Source: Tabrizicola sp.
GTDB taxonomy: Bacteria > Pseudomonadota > Alphaproteobacteria > Rhodobacterales > Rhodobacteraceae
Reading direction: 5' to 3'
Assembly: GCF_022842145.1 (NCBI RefSeq)
Contig: NZ_JALHQD010000004.1
Location: 186,001-250,000, forward strand
DNA length: 64,000 bases
The notes beneath the pieces were generated by a model that ran no database searches, had not been told where the DNA came from, and saw nothing but the letters and a program-made list of their open reading frames with translations. This document shows, piece after piece, positions 18,176 through 26,863 of this stretch. How positions within the stretch are numbered: position 1 is the first letter of the stretch; the number at the start of each line of letters is the position of its first letter. The translations under genes were made by a program, and so were the position numbers.

Positions 18176-19081
18176 TCAGCTGCCCCGCCGATGCGTAAAC
18201 CGGGCCTCCGTTAGGGCGATGAACCGGCGCACCGTCTCAAGCCCTGCCGCTTCCTTTGCGCGCAATAGGTCGATGACCATATGGCGCGTCGCGTCGGCAT
18301 GGGCGAGGTCCTGCAAGCCATAGGCTACCCCGAATCTGGCCACGGGATGTTCCTTCACCCACGCCTCGCGTGACGAATAAAGGCCGGGCACCACCACGCT
18401 GCGGCAGCCGCAGATCGCGGCGTACTGCGAGTAAAAGCTTGCCTCGTCGTAGGAATAGAACACCTCACAGCGGTTGAAATGCGCGGCGATGTCTTCATGT
18501 GAAAGCCCGTCGATCTGCACCGCATCGGCCGTCTCGGGAATACGCGGCTTGTCCGAACCTTTGCGAACCAGAAAGCAAGCCCCCGTGCGGTCTTTGCGGC
18601 CTTCTTTCTGGTATACTGGGTTGATCTTCCACAGGAACAGGTCGGGCGCTCCTCCGGTAAGCTCGGGCAGGTCAGACATCTCTCCGGCACGAAAGAACAT
18701 CTCGTCCGGACCAAACTGGAACGGATCGCGCAAGCCTGGTCGGTACAAAAGCCAGCGCACCACGTTTCGCGCTCGCAGCGGATTTCCCAGGACGATCTCG
18801 GGGTAGGCCACAATGCTGTCCGGCGTAAGGTCATGGCGCGCCGCGACAGGCACGTCGGACCCAGGCGCCATCACGAAGGCCCGAGGTCTCCAAAGCAGCG
18901 AAGGGCGACGCAGGACGTCATGCAGGCGCCCAGGCCAGTCCCCGCTTGGACGGCGCGTGATCGGCCAAAGAGCGGCTGGTGCCCCGAGGCTGTTCAGCGC
19001 GCGCGCAAGTTCGTGCAGGAAGATCGACCCGCCGCTATCGGGACTGTAGGGCGGGGCGACGATCAGATAGCGCGGCGTCAT
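18176..19081 (-). CDS. glycosyltransferase-like protein (GT-B fold)
   Basis: 301 residues. The N-terminus YLIVAPPYSPDSGGSIFLHELARALNSLG has the GT-B/GT4-type start with a Gly-Gly turn before a helix, and the C-terminal half (EVFYSYDEASFYSQYAAICGCRSVVVPG) resembles the nucleotide-sugar-binding half of WsaF-like rhamnosyltransferases. There is no clear E-x7-E. It overlaps the upstream acyltransferase by ATGA and so belongs to the wecE set. It probably transfers the amino-deoxy sugar or its neighbour in a surface glycan; the sugar is inferred. Confidence 0.6.
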   Translation of the reverse strand: MTPRYLIVAPPYSPDSGGSIFLHELARALNSLGAPAALWPITRRPSGDWPGRLHDVLRRPSLLWRPRAFVMAPGSDVPVAARHDLTPDSIVAYPEIVLGNPLRARNVVRWLLYRPGLRDPFQFGPDEMFFRAGEMSDLPELTGGAPDLFLWKINPVYQKEGRKDRTGACFLVRKGSDKPRIPETADAVQIDGLSHEDIAAHFNRCEVFYSYDEASFYSQYAAICGCRSVVVPGLYSSREAWVKEHPVARFGVAYGLQDLAHADATRHMVIDLLRAKEAAGLETVRRFIALTEARFTHRRGS

Positions 19082-19653
19082 TCCTGACCGCCCGATCCGT
19101 CGCCGGTCAGATAGGTGGCTTCAAGTTGCAACAGATCCTGACGCCGTTCCTTGATCTTCCGCGCGGGCATCCCTGCCAAGATCGACCAGGGCAGGCAGGA
19201 TTTCAGCACCAGCGACCCCGCCCCGACGGCAGACCCGTCGCCTAGCTCCACCCCCGGCGCGATGATCGCGCCCGTGCCGACGATCACATGCCGACCGACG
19301 CGCACTGGCAGGCGCATTTCTTGCTTGAACCAGGCGGGGACGGTGGGGTTGGTCATCGTGGCCCCCGAGTAATCGTCCGACTGGGCGAAAACCGTGACAC
19401 GGTAGGCAAGGCCCGAAAAGTCCTCCAACCTTATGCCGGGAGTGCCACCCGCGACAAGGCAGAAGGGCCCGACATGTACGTTGCGCCCGATCTCGACAAG
19501 GCCCGAGACGACGCAGAAATCGTCAATCCTGCTGTGGTCACCAATCCGCATCTGATCGGCGCCATAGATCGCCGCCTTGTCCGAGATGCGGACATTCTTG
19601 CCCAGACTGGCGAAGTCCATTTTTTTCAATGCGTCTTGGGTCAGATAGGCCAA
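19078..19653 (-). CDS. hexapeptide-repeat acyltransferase (left-handed beta-helix)
   Basis: 191 residues with repeated [IV]-G-x4 turns (IGDHSRIDDFCVVSGLVEIGRNVHVGPFC; VGRHVIVGTGAIIAPGVELGDGSAVGAG), the mark of LbH acyltransferases that use acetyl-CoA and work as trimers. The Leu/Pro-rich ending SILAGMPARKIKERR is typical of WbbJ/VioB-like O- or N-acetyltransferases. It starts 10 bp after wecE and overlaps the GT-like gene by ATGA. With WecE upstream, N-acylation of a dTDP-4-amino-4,6-dideoxyhexose is the best guess. Confidence 0.75.
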   Translation of the reverse strand: MAYLTQDALKKMDFASLGKNVRISDKAAIYGADQMRIGDHSRIDDFCVVSGLVEIGRNVHVGPFCLVAGGTPGIRLEDFSGLAYRVTVFAQSDDYSGATMTNPTVPAWFKQEMRLPVRVGRHVIVGTGAIIAPGVELGDGSAVGAGSLVLKSCLPWSILAGMPARKIKERRQDLLQLEATYLTGDGSGGQE

Positions 19654-19663
19654 CGCGCCCTCG

Positions 19664-20809
19664 CTAATTCTGCCTGACGAACAGGTAGTCCCGCGCCAGC
19701 GCTATAATCTCGTCGACCCCGTCATCCTCCAGCGCCCAGAACATCGGCAGCCGAGCCAAGCGGGCCGAAGTATCATCGGTCACCGGCAGCGGGCCATCTG
19801 CCCGACCATAGCGCAGTCCCGCGGGGGCGGAATGCAGCGGTACATAGTGGAACGGTGTGACAACCCCCCCGGCGCGCATATGGGCGATGAAGGCGTCGCG
19901 GTCCTCGATATCACGCAGCAGAAGGTAGAACATGTGTCCGTTGCCCGATACCCCTTGCGGGACATGTGGCATCCGAACGCGGTCCACATCTTCGAGATCG
20001 GCAAAACCCGCACAATAGCGGTCATAGATCGCCAACCGGCGGGCGCGGATCGCCTCGGCCATGTCCAGCTGGCCTGCCAGGAATGCTGCAATCAGCTCTC
20101 CCGGCAGCATGGATGAGCCGAGATCGACCCAGGTGTACTTGTCCACCTGACCCCGCAGAAAACGTGACCGGTTTGTGCCCTTCTCGCGGATGATCTCGGC
20201 GCGTTCGATCAGATCGGAGCGCATAAGCGTCAGCGCGCCGCCCTCGCCGCTGATGATGTTCTTGGTTTCGTGAAAGCTGAAGGCCGCCATGTCCCCAAGC
20301 GATCCCGCAGCGCGTCCGTTAAGGGTCGAGCCAAGTGCTTGCGCCGCATCCTCGACTAGCATCAGCCCATGATCACGCGCGGTTTCCGCAAGCCGGTCCA
20401 TCGCCGCCGGAAAGCCCGCGTAATGGACCGCGAAAATCGCTTTCGTACGAGAGGTGACGGCACGGGCGGCAGCCTCGGGATCGATGTTCAGCGTCTCGGG
20501 ATCGATGTCCACAAAGACCGGCACCGCCCCGCGCAGCGCCACCGCATTAGCCGTCGACACGAAGGTGAAGGAGGGCATGATCACCTCATCCCCCGGCGCG
20601 AGGTCGCACAGGAGGGCCGCCATCTCCAGCGCGGCGGTGCAGGAATGGGTCAGTAACGCAGCGTTCGCCCCAGTCATCTCGGCGATGCGCTGATTGCACG
20701 CTTTAGTGAAGGTCCCGTCGCCCGAAAGTTGGCCCAGATCGACTGCCGCCTGCACATTGGCAAGCTCGCGGCCCAGGATCGACGGGCGGTTAAAGGGGAT
20801 ATTCAGCAT
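19664..20809 (-). CDS. wecE: dTDP-4-amino-4,6-dideoxygalactose transaminase
   Basis: 381 residues, PLP-dependent DegT/DnrJ/EryC1 (sugar aminotransferase) family, strongly like E. coli WecE/RffA along its whole length: GDGTFTKACNQR, LTHSCTAALEMAALL, PGDEVIMPSFTFVSTANAV, VHYAGFPAAMD, VEDAAQALGS, FSFHETKN (the PLP Lys is in HETK) and REKGTNRSRFLRGQVDKYTW. It transfers an amino group from glutamate to dTDP-4-keto-6-deoxyglucose. It is the first gene of a three-gene minus-strand set. RmlA/RmlB, needed for its substrate, are not in the window. Confidence 0.9.
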   Translation of the reverse strand: MLNIPFNRPSILGRELANVQAAVDLGQLSGDGTFTKACNQRIAEMTGANAALLTHSCTAALEMAALLCDLAPGDEVIMPSFTFVSTANAVALRGAVPVFVDIDPETLNIDPEAAARAVTSRTKAIFAVHYAGFPAAMDRLAETARDHGLMLVEDAAQALGSTLNGRAAGSLGDMAAFSFHETKNIISGEGGALTLMRSDLIERAEIIREKGTNRSRFLRGQVDKYTWVDLGSSMLPGELIAAFLAGQLDMAEAIRARRLAIYDRYCAGFADLEDVDRVRMPHVPQGVSGNGHMFYLLLRDIEDRDAFIAHMRAGGVVTPFHYVPLHSAPAGLRYGRADGPLPVTDDTSARLARLPMFWALEDDGVDEIIALARDYLFVRQN

Positions 20810-20909
20810 CGGGGCGGGCCTTGCCTTTCAGGAACGGCATCCCCTCCTTCTCACCAGTAGAGCAGGCTGGGTCAAGAACCAATGGTTGTACGAACGGCAT
20901 CCGCATCAG

Positions 20910-21755
20910 TCAGCCGAAATGCCGGGCAACCAGTAGCGTCAGCTTGCGGTGCAGCGGCAGCGTGCGGTGGCGGATGTGCAGCGCGGCAAAGACGGGCTGG
21001 CGAAGATCGGGTGCATCTGCCACCGCCATGAAGCGTCCCCCGGCGATAAGCTCATCAGCGGTCTTCTCCAGCACGTAGCCCGAACCCCCCATCGCATTCA
21101 AAAGCGAGACGACGGACCCCGACTGCCCGACGGACACCGGAGAGGTCGCGAGGTCAGGGGTAAGCTGGCGGTGCATCTCCTCGAAAGCGGGGGAGAAGTG
21201 GGCGAAGACAAAGCGGTCGGGCCGAACCTCGGCAAGGTGCGGGGTATCGGTGGAGATCATGCGGTAGGTCACGTCTCCGACGCTGTCGAAATGCAGGTCG
21301 GGATGCGGCTTGGGGCTGAACATCACCGCGAAGTCCAGGATGCCGGTCAGAAGGTCGGCGCACATCTGGTTGGAATAGTCGGGCTCGATGTAGAAGGCGG
21401 TCTGGGGAAAGGCCGCACGGAACTCGGCCACCCAGTCGCCGAGGTAGACGGCGGCAAGGTCGTTCTGGATGCCAAGGCGGAGGAGTTGCGCGGCCCCTTG
21501 GGGGATCTGGATGCGGCGCTTGGCCTCGTTCCATTCGTGGCGAAGGGCGCGGGCGTGGGGCTCGAAGCGTTTGCCTTCGGGCGTAAGATCGGTCCCGGCG
21601 CGCGAGCGGTCGAAGAGGCGCTGGCCGACCGCTTGCTCCAGAGCAGACACGCGTGCGGAGACGGTGGATTGGGTGATCCGCAGCCGGTCCGCGGTGCGGT
21701 GAAAGCTGCGGGTCTCGGTAAGGTCGAGGAAGGTGTCGAGGAGATCGATCTGCAT
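20910..21755 (-). CDS. LysR-family transcriptional regulator
   Basis: 281 residues. The N-terminal helix-turn-helix (FLDLTETRSFHRTADRLRITQSTVSARVSALEQAVGQRLFDR) is typical LysR, followed by a two-lobed effector domain (LLRLGIQNDLAAVYLGDWV..., SVGQSGSVVSLLNAMGGSGYVLEK). It is divergent from the GcvT-domain flavoprotein operon across 169 bp and so is the likely activator. A T-N11-A dyad lies at 21835-21851 between them. The inducer is unknown but is probably a methylated amine. Confidence 0.85.
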   Translation of the reverse strand: MQIDLLDTFLDLTETRSFHRTADRLRITQSTVSARVSALEQAVGQRLFDRSRAGTDLTPEGKRFEPHARALRHEWNEAKRRIQIPQGAAQLLRLGIQNDLAAVYLGDWVAEFRAAFPQTAFYIEPDYSNQMCADLLTGILDFAVMFSPKPHPDLHFDSVGDVTYRMISTDTPHLAEVRPDRFVFAHFSPAFEEMHRQLTPDLATSPVSVGQSGSVVSLLNAMGGSGYVLEKTADELIAGGRFMAVADAPDLRQPVFAALHIRHRTLPLHRKLTLLVARHFG

Positions 21756-21776
21756 CGTGGCACCTCATGGCTGGCC

Positions 21777-21828
21777 CTTGGGGTTTTCCACCCCCGGACC
21801 ACCGGAGGATATTGGCGGAAAGAGAATG
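21777..21828 (+). repeat. dispersed AAATATCC element, copy C (degenerate)
   Basis: A weak G/C hairpin (GGGG, TTTTCCA, CCCC), then GGACCACCGGAGGATATTGG and CGGAAAGAGAATG. The order of parts matches copies B and D, but the A/T core is damaged (GGATATTGG). It is in the divergent LysR/flavoprotein promoter region. Confidence 0.5.
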
Positions 21829-21834
21829 GGCTGT

Positions 21835-21851
21835 GATCGGGTTTATCGATC
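21835..21851. promoter_or_regulatory. LysR-type T-N11-A box
   Basis: GATCG (21835-21839) and CGATC (21847-21851) are a perfect 5-bp dyad across 7 bases, giving the canonical T-N11-A spacing (T21837, A21849). It lies between the divergent LysR gene and the flavoprotein operon, about 75 bp before the operon start. Confidence 0.5.
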
Positions 21852-21924
21852 AATAGCGCACGTCCGGCCGAATTGAAAGCCTGCGCCCGTCGGCTGATAG
21901 TGAGTGCAATTCTGGGGGGCGGTC

Positions 21925-24351
21925 ATGGCTGAATTTGCGCAGGCGCGGGTGGTTATCATCGGCGGTGGGGCCGTCGGGGCCTCGGCCTTGTATCACCTGG
22001 CGAAGGCGGGGTGGACAGACTGTCTTCTCCTGGAAAAGAACGAGCTGACGGCGGGGTCGACCTGGCATGCGGCGGGGAACGTGCCGACATTTTCGGCCAG
22101 TTGGTCGATCATGAACATGCAGCGCTATTCGGCCTCGCTTTACCGCGGGCTGGGCGAGGCGGTCGGCTATCCGATGAACTACCATGTGACGGGATCGGTG
22201 CGGCTGGGACACTCGAAGGAGCGGCTGCAGGAGTTCAAGCGCGTCGTCGGCATGGGCCGGTATCAGGGCATGGACCTGGATATCCTGACGCCAGACGAGA
22301 TCACCTCGCGCTATCCGTTCCTCGAGACGCATGACCTGGCCGGGGCCCTGTACGACCCCTATGATGGCGACATCGACCCCGCGCAGTTGACACAGGCGCT
22401 GGCCACGGGTGCACGGAAGCTGGGTGCGCGGGTGGAGCGGTTCTGTCCGGTCACGGCGGCGGAGTGGACCGGCAAAGAATGGGTGCTGACCACGCCGAAG
22501 GGAACGGTGCGCTGCGAATACGTGGTGAACGCGGGCGGCTACTATGCCGCACAGGTTGGTGCCATGTTCGGACGCCGGGTCCCGATGATGGTGATGAGCC
22601 ATCAGTACATGCTGTTCGACACCATCCCCGAGCTGGAAGCCTGGACGAAGGAGACCGGCCACAAGCTGCCGCTGTTGCGGGATGTCGACAGCTCCTACTA
22701 CCTGCGGCAAGAGAAGATGGGCTTCAACCTCGGCCCCTATGAGAACCCCTGCCGCGCGCATTGGGCGACGCCGGACGATCCGATGCCCGAGGATTTCAGC
22801 TTCCAGCTTTTCCCCGACGATCTGGAGCGGCTGGAGTTCCATATCAACGACGCGATGGCGCGGGTGCCGCTTCTGGCGCAGGCGAACCTGACCAAGGTGA
22901 TCAACGGCCCGATCCCCTATACCCCTGACGGAAACCCCCTCATCGGCCCGATGCCGGGGGTCCCGAATGCCTTCGAGGCCTGCGTCTTCACCTTCGGCAT
23001 CTGCCAGGCGGGTGGTGCGGGCAAGGTGCTGGCGGAATGGGTGACAGAAGGTGGCACCGAATGGGACATGTGGTCCTGTGACCCGCGGCGCTTCACCGGG
23101 TGGGAGGATCACGATTACCTCGTCGCCAAGGGCAAGGAAGTCTACGGCCACGAATACGGCATGCATTTCCCGATGGCGCGCTGGCCTGCGGGTGGGGATC
23201 GTCGGCTTTCCCCGGTCCATGACAAGCTGAAGGCGCTGGGCGCACAGTTCTCGCCCTACAACGGCTGGGAGCGGGCGGAGTGGTTTGCGGCACCCGGCGA
23301 CGATACCGGCTGGGAGGCGACGCAGACCTGGGGCCGTGCCGGTCCCTGGCAGGTCCGGATCAAGGCGGAATGCGAAGCGGTGCGCGATGGGATCGGGGTC
23401 CTGGACCTGCCGGGCTTCACCCGGCTGCGGCTGGTTGGGCCGGGCGCACGGGCGCATCTGGCCTCGCTGACCGCGTCGAAGCTGCCACAGCCGGGGCGGA
23501 TGGGGCTGATCTACTTCGCGGACGACCGGGGCCGGATCGTGACCGAGATGACCTGCATCCCGGCCAGCGACGACGACGTGGGCGTCATCACCGCCGCCGT
23601 CGCGCAAAGTCATGACGCCGACCTTCTGCGCAAGGGTTTGCCCGAAGGGGTGGTGCTGGAAGACTGGTCGGACAGGATCCACTGCTTCATCGTCACCGGC
23701 CCCAAGTCGCGCGACCTGCTGGCAGGGATCGCCGAAGCTGACCTGACGCTGCCCTGGCTCTCGGTCCAGTTCGCAGCCAAGGTCGCGGGCCGTGACGTGG
23801 CTCTGGTTCGGGTTTCCTTTGCGGGGGAACTTGGCTGGGAAATCCACTGTGACCGCGAGGATGCTCCGGCGATCTATGACGCCCTGCTCGCGCAGGGCGC
23901 GACGCCCTTCGGGATGAAGGCCCTGAACGCCCTGCGCATCGAGAAGGGCTACCGGGCCTGGAAAGGCGATCTTTCCACGGACTATTCGCTGCTGGAGGGC
24001 GGGTTGGAGCGGTTCATCGACTGGGGCCATGACTTCCCGGGCAAGGCGACGCTGGCGGCGGAGAAGCAGCGCGGAGTGAAGAAGCGCTTCGTTTCGCTGA
24101 AGGTGGACGCGCAAGAGTGTGACGCGCCCTATATGTCGACGCTTTGGCACGACGGGCAGGTGGTAGGCGAGACGACCTCGGCTGCCTGGGGTTACCGGGT
24201 CGGGCATTCGATGGCGCTGGGCATGTTGCGCGCGGAGCTTGCGGTGGCGGGAACCGAGGTCGAGGTGGAAATCTTCGGCGACCGGGTGAAGGCCGTGGTG
24301 CTGCCCGACGGTCCGGCCTGGGACGCGAAGAACGAGCGCATACGCGCGTGA
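21925..24351 (+). CDS. GcvT-domain FAD-dependent oxidoreductase (dimethylglycine/sarcosine dehydrogenase-like), paralogue 1
   Basis: 808 residues. Residues ~5-35 hold the FAD-binding VVIIGGGAVGASALYHL; the DAO-fold half carries GSTWHAAGN, where dimethylglycine dehydrogenases attach FAD covalently to the His. After about residue 420 comes a GcvT/THF-binding half (WQVRIKAECEAVRDGIGVLDLPGFTRLRL, VSFAGELGWEIH, MKALNALRIEKGYRAW). Family members demethylate N-methyl groups and pass formaldehyde to tetrahydrofolate. ATG 21925 is chosen because FAD-binding begins immediately; a GTG at 21904 is also in frame. It is the first gene of the operon. Substrate unproven. Confidence 0.82.
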   Translation: MAEFAQARVVIIGGGAVGASALYHLAKAGWTDCLLLEKNELTAGSTWHAAGNVPTFSASWSIMNMQRYSASLYRGLGEAVGYPMNYHVTGSVRLGHSKERLQEFKRVVGMGRYQGMDLDILTPDEITSRYPFLETHDLAGALYDPYDGDIDPAQLTQALATGARKLGARVERFCPVTAAEWTGKEWVLTTPKGTVRCEYVVNAGGYYAAQVGAMFGRRVPMMVMSHQYMLFDTIPELEAWTKETGHKLPLLRDVDSSYYLRQEKMGFNLGPYENPCRAHWATPDDPMPEDFSFQLFPDDLERLEFHINDAMARVPLLAQANLTKVINGPIPYTPDGNPLIGPMPGVPNAFEACVFTFGICQAGGAGKVLAEWVTEGGTEWDMWSCDPRRFTGWEDHDYLVAKGKEVYGHEYGMHFPMARWPAGGDRRLSPVHDKLKALGAQFSPYNGWERAEWFAAPGDDTGWEATQTWGRAGPWQVRIKAECEAVRDGIGVLDLPGFTRLRLVGPGARAHLASLTASKLPQPGRMGLIYFADDRGRIVTEMTCIPASDDDVGVITAAVAQSHDADLLRKGLPEGVVLEDWSDRIHCFIVTGPKSRDLLAGIAEADLTLPWLSVQFAAKVAGRDVALVRVSFAGELGWEIHCDREDAPAIYDALLAQGATPFGMKALNALRIEKGYRAWKGDLSTDYSLLEGGLERFIDWGHDFPGKATLAAEKQRGVKKRFVSLKVDAQECDAPYMSTLWHDGQVVGETTSAAWGYRVGHSMALGMLRAELAVAGTEVEVEIFGDRVKAVVLPDGPAWDAKNERIRA

Positions 24352-24363
24352 CATCCGGCGGAC

Positions 24364-24414
24364 CGGGGGTTTCACACCCCCGGACCCCCGTGGGATATTT
24401 TTGCAAAGATGAAA
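24364..24414 (+). repeat. dispersed AAATATCC element, copy D
   Basis: A 7-bp hairpin (CGGGGGT, TTCAC, ACCCCCG), then GGACCCCCGTGGGATATTTTT and GCAAAGATGAAA. It fills the gap between the two GcvT-domain paralogues, in the opposite orientation relative to transcription from copies A, B, E and G. Confidence 0.75.
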
Positions 24415-24424
24415 GACCTGAGTG

Positions 24425-26863
24425 ATGGCTGAGATTCCGGTGAAAGCGCGGGCGGTGGTGATCGGGGGCGGGGTCTCGGGCTGTTCAGTGGCCTATCATC
24501 TGGCCAAGGCGGGCTGGACCGATGTGGTGCTGCTGGAGCGCCGGAAGCTGACCTCCGGAACCACCTGGCACGCGGCCGGGCTGATCGGGCAGTTGCGCGG
24601 GTCGGCGAACATGACGCGGTTGGCGAAGTATTCCGCCGATCTGTACCGCGGGCTCGAGGCGGAGACCGGGGTTGCCACGGGGATGAAGCAGGTCGGGTCG
24701 ATTTCCGTCGCTTTGACGGCGGAGCGGCATGAGGAATTGCTGCGGCAGGCCACCGTGGCGCGGATTTTCGATGTCGAGGTGCACGAGATTTCGCCGTCCG
24801 AGGTGAAGGCGCGCTATCAGCATCTTAACATCGACGGAGTCGTCGGTGCTGTGGCCTTGCCGCTGGACGGCCAGTGCGACCCGGCCAATATCGCGATGGC
24901 GTTGGCCAAGGGCGCGCGGATGCGGGGGGCTAAGATCTTCGAGGGCGCGCTGGTGACGAAGGTCACGACTGCCGGGGGCCGCGTGACGGGCGTCGACTAT
25001 GAGACCTCCGAGGGACCGGGGCATATCGAGGCCGACGTGATCGTCAATTGCGGTGGCATGTGGGGCCGTGACCTTGCGGCGCAGAACGGGGTAACCCTGC
25101 CCCTGCACGCGTGTGAACACTTCTACCTCGTCACCGAACCCGTTGACGGCCTTAAGGATTTGCCGGTCCTGCGGGTGCCGGATGAATGTGCCTACTACAA
25201 GCAGGACGCCGGCAAGATGATGCTGGGCGCCTTCGAGCCCAAGGCCAAGCCCTGGGGCATGGATGGCATCCGCAAGGACTTCGAGTTCGACACGCTGCCC
25301 GAGGATTGGGATCACTTCATGCCCATCCTGGAACACGCGATGAACCGGATGCCGCTGTTTCAGACCGCGGGCATTCACACCTTCTTCAACGGACCCGAGT
25401 CCTTCACCCCCGACGACCGCTACTACCTTGGTGAGGCGCCCGAGGTGCGGGGCTATTGGATCGCGGCCGGATACAATTCCATCGGAATCGTGTCGTCCGG
25501 CGGCGCGGGTCAGGCGCTGGCGCACTGGATCACCGAAGGCGAGCCGCCCTTTGACCTGTGGGAAGTCGACATCCGCCGCGCCCAGCCGTTCCAGAAGAAC
25601 CGGCGTTATCTGCAAGAGCGGGTGACCGAGACGCTGGGGCTTCTGTACGCCGACCACTTCCCCTACCGTCAGGTGGTCACCTCGCGCGGGGTGCGGCGGT
25701 CACCGATCCACGAGCATCTGAAAGCGCGCGGGGCGGTGTTCGGCGAGGTCGCGGGTTGGGAACGCGCGAACTGGTTTGCCAATGCGGGGCAGGAGCGGGA
25801 GTACCGCTACTCCTGGAAGCGGCAGAACTGGTTCGACAACCAGCGCGCCGAGCATATGGCGGTGCGCGAAGCGGCGGGTCTGTTCGACATGACCTCGTTC
25901 GGCAAGATCCGGATCGAAGGTCGTGACGCCTGCGCCTTCCTGAACCGGATTTCGTCGGCCCAGATGGATGTCCCGGTGGGGCGGATCGTCTACACCATGT
26001 TCCTCAATGCCAGCGGGGGGATCGAGGCAGACCTTACCGTGACGCGCCTCAGTGAAACCGCCTATCTGGCTGTTGTCCCTGGCGCGACGCTGCAGCGCAA
26101 CCTTGCTTGGATGCGCGCCCATGTCGGTGACGACTTCGCGGTCATCACCGATGTTACTGCGGCGGAGTCGGTGTTGTGCCTGATGGGGCCGCTGGCGCGA
26201 GAGGTGCTGGCGAAGGTTTCGCCGAATGACTTCAGCAACACTGCGCATCCCTTTGGGCAGGCAAAAGAAATCGAGATCGGCATGGGCTTGGCCCGAGCGC
26301 ACCGCGTCACCTATGTGGGTGAACTGGGATGGGAGCTGTATATACCGACCGACCAGACCGCCCATGTGTTTGAAAGCCTGATGGAGGCGGTCCCGGACCT
26401 GAAACTCTGCGGCCTGCACACGCTGGACAGCTGCCGGATCGAGAAGGCCTATCGCCACTGGGGCCACGACATCACCGATGAAGATCACGTGCTGGAAGCG
26501 GGCCTCGGCTTCACCGTCAGCCGCAAGAAACCGGCTTTTGCGGGCCGCGACGCGGTGCTGCGGCGCGAAGAGGAAGGGCTGGGCCGCAAGATGCTCCAGT
26601 TCCGCCTCAAGGACCCGGAACCACTGCTGTTCCACAACGAAGCCATTGTCCGCGATGGGAAAATCGTCGGTCCGGTCACTTCGGGCAACTATGGTCACTT
26701 CCTGGGTGGTGCGGTGGGTCTCGGCTATGTCCCGGCCAAAGGTCAGACGGACGGCGACCTTTTGTCCTCGACCTACGAGATTGAGGTCGCTGGCCAGCGC
26801 CACGCCGCCATCGCCTCGCTTGCTCCGATGTACGACCCCGTCAGCGAACGGGTGCGCGCATGA
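24425..26863 (+). CDS. GcvT-domain FAD-dependent oxidoreductase (dimethylglycine/sarcosine dehydrogenase-like), paralogue 2
   Basis: 812 residues, the same architecture as the preceding gene. FAD motif VVIGGGVSGCSVAYHLAKAGWTD is at the N-terminus, and the covalent-FAD candidate His is in GTTWHAAGL. The C-terminal GcvT half starts near residue 450 (YSWKRQNWFDNQRAEHMAVREAAGLFDMTSFGKIRIEG) and ends with TLDSCRIEKAYRHWGHDI. The two paralogues share the N-terminal signature but differ clearly elsewhere, so they may act on successive methyl groups or different amines. GTG 24422 and ATG 24425 both begin the frame. It overlaps the next gene by ATGA. Confidence 0.84.
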   Translation: MAEIPVKARAVVIGGGVSGCSVAYHLAKAGWTDVVLLERRKLTSGTTWHAAGLIGQLRGSANMTRLAKYSADLYRGLEAETGVATGMKQVGSISVALTAERHEELLRQATVARIFDVEVHEISPSEVKARYQHLNIDGVVGAVALPLDGQCDPANIAMALAKGARMRGAKIFEGALVTKVTTAGGRVTGVDYETSEGPGHIEADVIVNCGGMWGRDLAAQNGVTLPLHACEHFYLVTEPVDGLKDLPVLRVPDECAYYKQDAGKMMLGAFEPKAKPWGMDGIRKDFEFDTLPEDWDHFMPILEHAMNRMPLFQTAGIHTFFNGPESFTPDDRYYLGEAPEVRGYWIAAGYNSIGIVSSGGAGQALAHWITEGEPPFDLWEVDIRRAQPFQKNRRYLQERVTETLGLLYADHFPYRQVVTSRGVRRSPIHEHLKARGAVFGEVAGWERANWFANAGQEREYRYSWKRQNWFDNQRAEHMAVREAAGLFDMTSFGKIRIEGRDACAFLNRISSAQMDVPVGRIVYTMFLNASGGIEADLTVTRLSETAYLAVVPGATLQRNLAWMRAHVGDDFAVITDVTAAESVLCLMGPLAREVLAKVSPNDFSNTAHPFGQAKEIEIGMGLARAHRVTYVGELGWELYIPTDQTAHVFESLMEAVPDLKLCGLHTLDSCRIEKAYRHWGHDITDEDHVLEAGLGFTVSRKKPAFAGRDAVLRREEEGLGRKMLQFRLKDPEPLLFHNEAIVRDGKIVGPVTSGNYGHFLGGAVGLGYVPAKGQTDGDLLSSTYEIEVAGQRHAAIASLAPMYDPVSERVRA

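Noticed and set aside
21850-24375. An 841-residue minus-strand frame opposite the first flavoprotein
   Set aside because: It is His/Arg/Pro-rich shadow sequence typical of GC-rich antisense reading, with no domain or ribosome site.
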